A stretch of DNA of 64,000 nt from Akkermansiaceae bacterium (GTDB lineage: Bacteria > Verrucomicrobiota > Verrucomicrobiia > Verrucomicrobiales > Akkermansiaceae), in contig JAIPKB010000003.1 in NCBI GenBank assembly GCA_021733795.1, positions 1 to 64,000 on the forward strand, in the 5' to 3' direction. Below, one piece after another: positions 9,682 to 19,800 of this stretch. The notes beneath the pieces were generated by a model, which saw only the letters and a program-made list of their open reading frames with translations, was not told the origin of the DNA and made no database searches. Within the stretch, counting starts at the first letter, position 1. Each line of letters opens with the position of its first letter. Made by a program: the position numbers and the translations under genes.

Positions 9682-10326
9682 ATGATTTCCATCGCCATCG
9701 TCGAGGACAACGCCGGGGTCCGGCAGAATTTACAGCGTCTGATTGAGGAGACGCCGGGGTTTCGCTGCGTCTGTGCCTGCGATTGCGGCGAGGACGCCCT
9801 GCGGGAGATTCCCCGCGCCCGGCCCGACGTGGTGCTCATGGACCTGCACCTGCCCAATCTCTCCGGCATCGAATGCACCGCGCGCCTCAAGGAACTCCTG
9901 CCGGACGTCCAGGTCATCATCGTCACCGTCTATGATGACACCGAAACGGTCTTCAAGGCGCTGCGCGCCGGGGCCTGCGGCTACCTCCTGAAACGTTCCG
10001 CCCCGGAGCGTATTCTCGCTGCCATCACCGAAGTCCGCGAGGGCGGCGCGCCGATGACCAGCGAGATCGCCCGCAAGGTGGTCGAAGCCTTCCAGTCGGC
10101 CCCGCCGCCGGGCCCCGCCGACCTGAATCTGACCCGCCGCGGGCACGAGATCCTCCAGCGGCTCGCACAAGGTTTTGCCAACAAGGAAATCGCCACCCAC
10201 CTGAGCTTGAGTGTCGATACCGTGCGCTGGCACCTCAAACAGATCTACGAAAAACTCCACGTCCGCTCCCGCACCGAGGCCGCCCACATGTTCCACCGCG
10301 CCGGCTCCCCTCCCCCCGGACCGTGA
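9682..10326 (+). CDS. NarL/LuxR-type response regulator
   Basis: A 214-residue cytoplasmic DNA-binding regulator. The receiver domain occupies ~1-120: acidic residues in IVEDN, phospho-acceptor Asp54 in VVLMDLHLP, Thr82 and Lys104 (YLLKRS). The LuxR-type helix-turn-helix is at ~148-205 (GFANKEIATHLSLSVDTVRWH). It pairs naturally with the HisKA_3 kinase encoded just upstream. It is the only transcription factor in the window, so it probably sets expression of the surrounding glycan genes; no binding site can be named from sequence alone. A proline-rich linker (PPPGPA) separates the domains. Confidence 0.92.
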   Translation: MISIAIVEDNAGVRQNLQRLIEETPGFRCVCACDCGEDALREIPRARPDVVLMDLHLPNLSGIECTARLKELLPDVQVIIVTVYDDTETVFKALRAGACGYLLKRSAPERILAAITEVREGGAPMTSEIARKVVEAFQSAPPPGPADLNLTRRGHEILQRLAQGFANKEIATHLSLSVDTVRWHLKQIYEKLHVRSRTEAAHMFHRAGSPPPGP

Positions 10327-10550
10327 ACCTCGAATTTCCAGCTCCCGATGCGCCGCAGCGGTGGCGTCGGAACTCGGTTCGCGCAGCAGTTGCGCCGGTT
10401 GCCCACGTTTCGAGTGATCGCCACCACCCATAAAACCACCCGTTTGGGGGGGTGACAAGCCCCGGCGGAAATGACAGCGTTTCAACCTTGCCGGGGGCCG
10501 CACCACCGCCACCCTCTCGCGCAATCCCCAATCCCAGGCAAACCGCCAAA

Positions 10551-10610
10551 AACCACAACGAAACCATGAAATCCAAAAACAACCACAATGAAACCATGAA
10601 ATCCAAAAAC
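10551..10610 (+). repeat. 30-bp tandem duplication spanning a start codon
   Basis: Two adjacent 30-bp units (10551-10580 and 10581-10610) differ at one base (c/t). Each contains AAACCATGAAATCC, so each supplies an in-frame ATG (10566 and 10596) with the same preceding bases. Being 30 bp, the duplication keeps frame and adds ten residues to the N-terminus if the first ATG is used. Confidence 0.85.
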
Positions 10611-11261
10611 ACACGCATCCTCGCACTCCTTCCTATGGCCGCCGCGCTGGCCGTCACCCCGGTTTCCGCCGCGTCACTCATCGTGAACGGCAGCTTTGAG
10701 ATAGGAACCCACGACAGCGGTAGTGCGCACGATGCTTATCTCCCCGACGGTTGGACCGGACCTGCGGGCTACGCGTGGTATTGGGACGGCTCATTAAATG
10801 CCCCTGCGTCGCAGGATGGCACGAGGCACATGAACCTGAATAACGATACAGGTTTGAACACCCTCTCCCAGAGTTTCACGGTAGGCGCCGGGACCGAATA
10901 CACCGTGAGCTATTGGACTGTTCAGCGTGGCAACGGGCTTATGTTCACAACACTCAGTGTCGATGCCGGGGCGGTCACCGGTGCAGACGCCTTCGTGACG
11001 GGTATTACCGGATCCGGGACGTCCAGCATCAATCAGTTGACTGTGCAAGGGGAGCCCGCATGGACGCAGTACGGATTCACCTTCACTCCCGATACCGCCG
11101 CGACGGCGACCATAACCCTCGGCAACGTGTATGATGGAGGCACCGGTGACAATGACGGGGTTTTCCTGGACAATGTCAGCGTCACCGCCATTCCCGAGCC
11201 GACGACGGCACTGCTGGGGGGGCTCGGCCTGCTCGCGCTGCTGCGCCGCCGCCGCGCCTGA
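10596..11261 (+). CDS. Small PEP-CTERM beta-sandwich protein
   Basis: A 221-residue secreted protein. ATG 10596 gives a compact signal peptide (MKSKNTRILALLPMAAALA); ATG 10566 is the alternative because of the tandem duplication. One beta-sandwich domain (~25-190) of carbohydrate-binding or DUF642-like appearance begins LIVNGSFEIGT and ends DNDGVFLDNVSVTA. The C-terminus is a classic PEP-CTERM sorting signal: IPEPTTALL, a hydrophobic stretch, then RRRRA. Such proteins are processed by an exosortase and anchored or released at the cell surface; no exosortase gene is in the window. Parts of the gene are nearly identical at DNA level to both modules of the next gene. A ligand-binding role at the surface is inferred. 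Confidence 0.8.
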   Translation: MKSKNTRILALLPMAAALAVTPVSAASLIVNGSFEIGTHDSGSAHDAYLPDGWTGPAGYAWYWDGSLNAPASQDGTRHMNLNNDTGLNTLSQSFTVGAGTEYTVSYWTVQRGNGLMFTTLSVDAGAVTGADAFVTGITGSGTSSINQLTVQGEPAWTQYGFTFTPDTAATATITLGNVYDGGTGDNDGVFLDNVSVTAIPEPTTALLGGLGLLALLRRRRA

Positions 11262-11350
11262 GGATATTTCCGCAGCGAGGGTTTTCACCGGCTGGGTGGG
11301 TCTGTGGATCCGCCCGGCCCCTCCAAGAACCGACTTCTTCCAGTGACATG

Positions 11351-11377
11351 TCCCGGCATGGCGCGACGATGCCGGGA
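11351..11377. other. Perfect 9-bp stem-loop downstream of the PEP-CTERM gene
   Basis: TCCCGGCAT (11351-11359) and ATGCCGGGA (11369-11377) form a perfect inverted repeat with a nine-base loop. It lies about 90 bp after the PEP-CTERM stop and 100 bp before the next start. There is no following T-tract, so it may be a factor-dependent terminator, an mRNA-stabilising hairpin or an operator. Confidence 0.45.
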
Positions 11378-11478
11378 ACCCCGAATCCCCAGGTTACAAA
11401 CCTCATCACACCCCTTCGAGCCCGCCTCCGCCACCCCGGCGTCGCGCCGGCCGCCACCCCACCCCGAACCCAAAGCTC

Positions 11479-13752
11479 ATGAATCCTGACAACCAACTCC
11501 GCCGCATTCTCACATCCATCGCCCCAATCCTCGCCTTGGCGCTGTTCCTCACCCCGGTTTCTGCCGCCGAACTCATCTCGAATGGCAGCTTTGAGACCGG
11601 TAAGGACTTTGCGGGCGCAGCCTACACGGCTGTGAACCCCGGCACGGCAGACCTGCCAGGATGGTCCGGGACTACGCCTTACTCGTGGTATATTAACGGG
11701 CCGGTTTGGGGAACCCCGGCGCAGAATGGCACGGCGTTCATGAACCTGAATAACGTTACAGGTTTGAACACCCTCTCCCAGAGTTTCACGGCAGCCGCCG
11801 GGACCGAATACACCGTGAGCTATTGGACCAGGCAGCGTGGCAACGGCTATATGTTCACAAAACTCAGTGTCGATGCCGGGGCGGTCACCGGTGCAGGTGC
11901 CTTCGTGACGGGTATTAGCGGATCCGGGACGGCCAGCATCAATCAATTGACTGTGCAAGGGGAGCCCGAATGGACGCAGTACGGATTCACCTTCACTGCG
12001 GACACCACCACCACGGCGACCTTAACCTTCGGCAACGAGTATGTCGCTGGTGACCACGGTGACAATGACGGGGTGTTCCTGGACAATGTCAGCGTCATGG
12101 GCGGCGCGACCGTGGGCACGGAGGTTTCAACCACCACGCTGGCCCGCAGCCCGGGCACCGGCACTACTTCAACCTTCGGCGATTTGTTGAGCTTCGATGT
12201 GACCGTGAGCGGAGGCTTCGGCACCGCTACCGGTGCCGTCACCCTGAAAGACGGCGGATTCGGCGGAACGCCCCTCGGATCCGCAACCCTCTCGGGCGGC
12301 GAGGGCACCATTACCATCACCACGCTGGCGGTTGGGACCCACGACAACATCGTGGCCGTTTATCCCGGCGACAGCACCTATGCCACCAGCACTTCCAGCC
12401 CCTTGTCTACCCAAACCGTCACCCCGGTTATCAATAGTTCACTCATCTTGAACGGCAGCTTTGAGATAGGAACCCACGACAGCGGTAATGCGCACGATGC
12501 TTATCTCCCAGACGGTTGGACCGGACCTGCGGGCTACGAGTGGTATTGGGACGGCTCATTAAATGCCCCTGCGTCGCAGGATGGCACGAGGCACATGAAC
12601 TTGATTGCCGAGACAGGCATGAACACTCTCTCACAGAGTTTCACGGTAGCCGCCGGGACCGAATACACTGTGAGCTATTGGACTATGAAGCGTGGTAACG
12701 GCTTTATATTCACGACACTCAGTGTCGAGGCCGGGACGGTCGCCGGTGCAGACGCCTTCGTGACGGATATTTCGCAGCCCACGGCGGCCAGCCTCTATCA
12801 GGCTACCAATGTCGATCCCGCCTGGACGCAGTACGGATTCACCTTCACTCCGGACACCAACACGACGGCCACATTGACCTTCGGCAACGAGTATGTCGCT
12901 GGTGACCACGGTGACAATGACGGGGTGTTCCTGGACAATGTCAGCGTCACGGGTGCGGGTGGTGGCGCCACCTTCCCGCTGACGATCACCCCGGCCGTCT
13001 CGCCCGACACGGGCTACGACCTCAAGTGGACCAGCCAGGCCGGCATGCTCTACGACGTGCTGAGTAGTCCCGACCTGGTCATTTGGACCCCGGTCCCGGG
13101 CCTGGAGGGCCTCGTTGCCACCCCACCCGACAACACCGAGAACGTCACCCCGGTCGAACCGTCCCGCTTCTACCGCGTGAAAGAGTATCCCGCACCACCG
13201 GAGACGGTCTTTTCGGAGAACTTCGAGGGTGCGAGCTCCCTGCCCCTGCTCGGCTGGGATACCGATGCCTATCTTGCCGACACCGCAACCACAACCTGGG
13301 CTCTGGGAACTCCGAGCATTGTCGGGCCGGTCCCGCCCGGCATCCCGCTCCCGAGTGCCAGCAATTGCGTCGGCACCAACCTCGCCGCCACCTACGGGAT
13401 CAGCTCCGACATCTGGCTGCGGACTCCCTCCATCGATCTCACCGGCAAGACCGATGCGAAGGTGGTCTTCCAACAATGGGTGGACATCGATCCTTACCTG
13501 GATGGGGGGATCGGGGACATGGGGACGGTTCGTGTCCTTGATGCCGACGACCTCCCGGCAGTGAACGTATTGGCGGTCGTCGCGCCCGACATCAAGGGAC
13601 TCAGTCCCGCCGGGTGGATGGAATTTTCGGCTAATATCCCTGACGGGCTTGGCAACATCGTGGTGGAGTTCCGCTTTGAGAGCGACAACTACGCGGCTGA
13701 GGACGCCTCCGGTTGGTACCTCGACGACGTCAAGGTCACCGTGGTCCCCTAG
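11479..13752 (+). CDS. Secreted multidomain beta-sandwich / Ig-like protein
   Basis: A 757-residue exported protein with signal peptide (ILALALFLTPVSAA). Order: beta-sandwich module 1 (~28-210, LISNGSFETG to FLDNVSVMG), Ig-like Big_3_5 domain (~215-315, TGAVTLKDGGFGGTPLG), beta-sandwich module 2 (~320-490), a short repeat of the kind found at verrucomicrobial C-termini (~495-570), and a final jelly-roll (~575-757, FSENFEGASSLPLLGWD). There is no PEP-CTERM tail, unlike the upstream relative. The two modules share long near-identical DNA with the gene at 10596. No catalytic residues are evident; adhesion or carbohydrate binding is inferred. Confidence 0.8.
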   Translation: MNPDNQLRRILTSIAPILALALFLTPVSAAELISNGSFETGKDFAGAAYTAVNPGTADLPGWSGTTPYSWYINGPVWGTPAQNGTAFMNLNNVTGLNTLSQSFTAAAGTEYTVSYWTRQRGNGYMFTKLSVDAGAVTGAGAFVTGISGSGTASINQLTVQGEPEWTQYGFTFTADTTTTATLTFGNEYVAGDHGDNDGVFLDNVSVMGGATVGTEVSTTTLARSPGTGTTSTFGDLLSFDVTVSGGFGTATGAVTLKDGGFGGTPLGSATLSGGEGTITITTLAVGTHDNIVAVYPGDSTYATSTSSPLSTQTVTPVINSSLILNGSFEIGTHDSGNAHDAYLPDGWTGPAGYEWYWDGSLNAPASQDGTRHMNLIAETGMNTLSQSFTVAAGTEYTVSYWTMKRGNGFIFTTLSVEAGTVAGADAFVTDISQPTAASLYQATNVDPAWTQYGFTFTPDTNTTATLTFGNEYVAGDHGDNDGVFLDNVSVTGAGGGATFPLTITPAVSPDTGYDLKWTSQAGMLYDVLSSPDLVIWTPVPGLEGLVATPPDNTENVTPVEPSRFYRVKEYPAPPETVFSENFEGASSLPLLGWDTDAYLADTATTTWALGTPSIVGPVPPGIPLPSASNCVGTNLAATYGISSDIWLRTPSIDLTGKTDAKVVFQQWVDIDPYLDGGIGDMGTVRVLDADDLPAVNVLAVVAPDIKGLSPAGWMEFSANIPDGLGNIVVEFRFESDNYAAEDASGWYLDDVKVTVVP

Positions 13753-13863
13753 TGTAACCGGCCCTACCGACTGTGGTTTATTTGTTTGCGCTGGTTAATC
13801 AGGCCCCACCCGCGACTGTTGGCCCCATTCTGATCACCGACCACTTCTTCCCTCAGCCTACCC

Positions 13864-16800
13864 ATGAACCGAAGCGCCACTCCGCTCCCGCTTCGCCCCT
13901 TGTTCACGGTGGGCGCACTGGCCCTGATGTTCGCCATGCCCGCCGAGGTGAGGGCTGTCACTGCGCTGAAGATGGATCTGACCGTTGGCAACAATCTCTC
14001 CACGGTTGACCGCACCTATACCTACAACCTCGGTGCCACCGGGATGCGCGGGTGGATTGACAACGGCTGGCCCGAGACGCCGGCACAGGATGGGTACACG
14101 GCATTTGCGCCCTATCAGATTCTGGTGACCGCCGTGGGTGCCGGCACGCCGGCGTCGGGCATTCTGGCCGTCGATGACGTGATCCTGGGTGCGAGCGCAG
14201 GCAGCGGTGCCGTTGCGCTTTTCACTAGCGATGCCCGCAAGAGCCTGGGCTTGGTGATCGGCGCCGCCGAGGCCGGCAACGGCATTCTAAGCTTCAAGCG
14301 CTGGCGGGCCGGGGGCACCGCCGATGTGTCCATCATCCTGCCCGTCATGGGTGCCTACTCCGACACGGCGCCCTACAATTGTGCCAAAACCACGCTGATC
14401 AGGGACGATGCCGAGGTGTTTCACGGGCTGAGCGAGTATGTCATCTACGCGGCCAAACACACCAGCATGTTCGGCACCGCTGGCCACGGGTTTTCCAATG
14501 TGCCGCCGCCCGGCGGTTGGGAGGCCGGCGGCACCCACGGCTCGATCAGTTGGTACGGGCCGGTCAACCAGGCCGGACTGGTCGCCCAGCTCACCATCGC
14601 GCTGGGCAAGAAGGCCGGCGTGGTGAGTGAGGAGATCGATCCGGCCATCGCGCGGGCGGCCAATGTTTTCGGCTACTATGTCAACCGTGGATCCATTCCT
14701 TACGGCGAACATCAACCGTATTGCGGTGATTACCAAATCCAGGGCCGGACGTATTATGATCACCGCAGCAACGGCAAGGACGGTCTGGCCGCGGTCATGT
14801 TCGCGTGCATGGACAACAAGCCTGTGCAGACGCAGTATTTCTCGCGGATGGCCTTGGCGGGATTCAACGGCGAGGCCTACGGGCATACGGGCCAGGGGTT
14901 CAGCTATTTGTGGACGATGCTCGGCGCCAATATGGGCGGAGAACTCGCGGCGCAGGAATACCACAAGACAATGCGCTGGGACCGCGACATGAAGCGCCGC
15001 AGTGACGGATCATTCGTCTATGAAGGCGGCGAGCAGTGGCCCCCCGGCAAGGCCAACGACTACTTCGACGGTCCCGATCCCTATATCTACTATGACAACC
15101 CGACCGCCTATTACCTCCTCCATGCCTGCATCCCCTTGAAAAACCTTTACATCACCGGCAAGAATGCAACCCCGGCCAACGACCTTGACGAACAAGCGGT
15201 GAGCAACGCCACCTGGGCCGCTGACTTCACCGCGGCCTGCGGCGCTTATACCAAGGAGCAGTTGTTCGCCGCGCTGGGCGAATGGGATCCGATCGTGCGC
15301 TTCAATGCCGCCACCGAACTGGCCACCCGCCCGCTGACCAGCACCGAGGTGGACGCCCTGATCACCATGGCGGAAAACCCCGCCGATGCCAATCAGCGCG
15401 AGGCGGCCTGCACCGCCCTCGGTTGCCTGCAAGCCACCGGCGCGATCCCCGCGCTGACCCGCCGCCTCAAGGACACCGACATCTGGGTGCGCGCCAAAGC
15501 CGCCAAGGCACTTACCGCCATGGGTACCGCGGCAGCCTCGTCCGTGCCCGACATGCTGGATGCGTTTGTCGCGAATGTGAAGCCCACCTATCCGTTTGAG
15601 GCCGGCTTCAATTGGAATGATCCCTTGCAGATCGCCAACGGTTATCTGTCCGAAACGCTGTTCAACCATTTGGGAAGCACCACCATCCATGCCGACAAGA
15701 GCCTGCTCTATCCGGCGGTGCGGGCCGGCATCAAACAACCGGCCGGGATGTGGCGCGGCCAGCTTTCCGATTTCGTGCAGAACCGGTTGACCCTGGATGA
15801 CGTCAAGGCCCTGACCCCGGAGCTGTTCGAGGAGGTCACCTTGGAAGGACCCTGCGACCGGATGTTCACCATGGCCGGCCCCTATATGGCATTGTCCGCC
15901 CTGTCGAAATATCACATCGCGGAAGGAATCGACTTGTGCATGGGCAAAACCAGTTTCTGGGGCTGGGACGCCGCCGCCGCCTTCGATTTCCTCAAACCCT
16001 ATGACGAGACGGCCCGGCGGATGCTGCCGGATTTGTATGCCCAGGATCTCGCGTGGATGTCGGCCACCGATCCAGCGGGCGGAGAAAACGCCGCGAATCT
16101 CGACGCCTGTATCGCCAGGATCGAAGCCGCCTCGACCGCGCCGGATTTGGTCTACGGGCTGGCGGTGGCCAACCCGCAAATCGGGGTCACCCCGGCCAAC
16201 ACGGCCAGGACGATTTATCTGACAGGATCGTCGTGCCGGCAGGCCACGGTGACCTGCGCGATCACCACCCAGCCGCTGCACGGCACCCTCACGGGCACGC
16301 CGCCAAACCTAACATACACCCCGGCGGCCGGCTACCAGGGCATGGACCGCTTCACGTTCAAGGCCAGCGACGGACTGACCACCTCGGCGCCCGCGACGGT
16401 TCACATCGTGGTGGGCACCGGCGGCACCGGCTTGAACGGGAGTTATTACGACAACATGGATTTCACCTCGCTCATGGCGACACGCATCGACCCGTCCGTC
16501 AACTTCGACTGGGGCACGGCACCGCCTGACACATTGAACGCGGGCACCTACAGCGTGCGCTGGACCGGGCAGGTGCTGGCGCCGGAGAGCGGGACCTACC
16601 GGTTTTCCACCCGCACCAGCGACGGGGTCCGCTTGTGGGTCAACGGCGCGCAGGTGATCAACGACTGGAACGACCAGGCGACCAGCCTGTGGAACGACAG
16701 CGCTCCCATCACCCTGACCGCCGGCCAGAAATACAGCCTGAAGATGGAGTATTATGACAATGCCAATCCGGCCGCGGCGCGGTTGTATTGGTATATGCCG

Positions 16801-19800
16801 TCACGCAAGGCCGCCACGATCATCCCGCAGGAGTTGTTATTCCCCGTGACGGGCGTGGTCCTGACCTCGCCATCCAACGGCGCCAGCTTCGCGCCGGGGG
16901 CGACGGTCACGCTGACGGCCGATGTCGCGGACGTGGCCGGCACGGTGACCAACCTGTCGTTCTATAACGGCGCCACCCTGATCGGGGCGGACACCACCGC
17001 TCCCTATTCGGTGAATTGGACGAATGTGGCGACGGGCGAGTATGCTCTGACAGCCAAGGCTACCCACAACGTGGGCGCGCTCAGCACGTCCACCGTGGTG
17101 GTGATCACGGTGGGCGGTCACGCGGTTCCCGTGACATCCGGCCTGGCCTCCTGGTTCGATTCATCCCATGGCGTCACCGCGGATGCCGACCAACAGGTGA
17201 CGTTCTGGCATGACCGGTCCGGCAACGGACATGACGGGGTGTTCGAACTTTGGGACAAGCCGGTTGTCATGCGCAATCAACTCTTCTCGAAACCGGCGAT
17301 CCGGTTCAGTCACAAGGCCGCCGGTTTCCTCGATCTTGCCGGAACGCTGTTTGTCAAGGAGCAATACGTCGTCGTGCGCTCACCCTCCTATGACACCTGG
17401 AGCAGTTATGGCGGCTTCCTCTGCCGCAGGTCGGGACGGGGGTCAAGCTACTTGCTTCGCGGAACCGGATTCGAATCGTTGCCAGCCGCGGTGTCCAAGA
17501 ATGGCACCCCGCTCGGGTGTCCGTTCAACCTCGGCACCATCACCAACTACATGGTCCTCAAAATCACCGTGGACAACAGCGACACGAGTGCGGCAGGTTA
17601 CCAGATCGGCAGGGCCGATGGATATTCCTGCGAGTTCGACGTGACCGAGATTCCCGGCTACTCCAGGGCCCTCACATCCCAGGAGGAGGCCAAGGTCGGC
17701 GGTTATCTAACATCGAAATACGGGCTCGCCACGGCCTACCCCGCCACCGGCAGTCTCGCCAACCGGGCCGCCACCGGGATCACCAACAGCTCGGCGGCGA
17801 TCAACTCCACTCTCATGTGCAATGGAACCAACTATGACGTGACCGCCTATTGGGGCCCGGAGGACGGCGGCATCAACCCGAACAATTGCGCCAACCCGGC
17901 AGCGATCGGCTCGTGGACCAATGTGGCCTCGATCGACATCAACCGCACGCTCACCAACCTGGCACCCGGCACGACTTATTACTTCACCTTCCGCGCCACC
18001 AACGCGACGGGCACGATCTGGGCGGCTCCCGCGCAGAGTTTCACCACGCTCTCCACGGCCAAGGACATCCTGACCTTCGGCACCAATGTCGCCGGCAGCA
18101 GCGCCGTGATCGATACCGGTGCCGGCACCGTGGCATGGACCGTGCCGTATGGCACGGATCTAACAAACCAGACGCCGGCCTACACGGTTTCGCCCCTGGC
18201 GTTGGGCATTCCGGATTCGGGCATCAGCCTGAACTTCTCCACCACGCAGAGCTACACGATTGTCGCCGAGGATTTCTCCACCAAAGTCTACACCGTCACG
18301 GCAACATTGGGCGCGGCGAGTCCGGCCTGCGACATCCTGGCCTTTGGCCCCGGCGCTGCCATTGCCGGCAACTGCATCGACTTGACCGTGCCTTATGAGA
18401 CGGATTTGGCGACCCTGGCACCGGCCTACACGGTTTCCGCCGGTGCTGTCGGCGTGCCGGCCAGCGGGGTGGCGCCGACCCCGAACTTCGCCACAGCAAA
18501 CCCGGCCGCATACACCATCACCGCTCAAGACGGCATCACCACCAAGACCTACTGGGTGACGCTCACGGTCCTCCCCTTGAACCCGGACCGCCTCTCGAAC
18601 GGCAGCTTTGAGATCGGCAAGGACATCCCACTCAATTGGAACGGTGGTCTGGGTGGCTACACAGGCGTTAACCTTTCTTCAGGCCCGTCCAACACCGATC
18701 TGCCCGGGTGGTCCGGCAACTTCACCGGGTGGTATGACATCAATAGCGCCGAGTACCACAGCGCCCAGCACGGCGTGCGATTTATCAACTTGATCGGCGC
18801 GACTGATGCGAACGTCCTCTCTCAGTCCTTCGGGGTTGTGGCCGGGACCAGATACACCGTGAGCTATTACGAGATGTATCGGGGCGTCAGTGGCCGTATG
18901 AATGCAACCCTCAGTGTCGCAGCCGGAACAGTTAGCGGTGCAAACGGATCGCCGGTGGCGGTTTCCGCGGGCCCGGCCGCCAGCATCGTTCAGACGAGCG
19001 CTACGGGAAACGCCGCCTGGACGCTGCACACCTTCACGTTCATCCCGAACACCACCACGACGGCGACCCTATCCTTAGGAAACTGGTACACAGGCGTCAA
19101 TAATGGAGCCCACGGCGACAACGACGGCGTCTTCCTGGACCATGTCAGTGTCACCGCCGCAGCCATCGACGGCACAAGCGCTTCAACGACCACGCTGACC
19201 CGCCACCCGGGCACTGGCTCAACTTCGACATACGGCACTGCGTTGAGTTTTGATGTCACCGTGACCGGAGGCTTCGGCACCCCGGCCGGCACCGCCACCC
19301 TGAAAGACGGCGGAACTGGCGGAACAACCCTCGGCAGCGCCACCCTGACAAACGGCGCCTGCACCATCACCACCCCCACGCTGGCGGTCGGCACCCACAC
19401 CAACATCGTCGCCGTCTATGGCGGCAACAGCACCTACGCCACCAGCACGTCGGGTGCCTTGACTCAGACGGTCAACAATCCGAGTATCACCGCCACGGCT
19501 GGAGCGAACGGCACGGTCAGCCCGGCGGGTGTCACCGTGGTTAACTATAACGGCAGCCAGAGTTATGCGATCACGCCGGCTTCCGGCTATGTGGTGGGCG
19601 ATGTTCTGGTGGACGGATCTTCCGTCGGGCTCAAGACGAGTCATGTGTTTTCCAACATCACTGCCAATCATACCATTGCGGCATCTTTCGTGGCCAATCC
19701 TTCGGCTGCCACCGGTACCTATACCGTCAACCAGATTGACAACAAGGTCATTTACAAATTCACCGGCAACGGCACTTTCACCCCGGCAAGCGGCCTCACG

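Noticed and set aside
10460-10506. CCCCGGC / GCCGGGG inverted repeat before the PEP-CTERM gene
   Set aside because: Only seven base pairs with a 33-base loop in GC-rich DNA, so it is probably chance.
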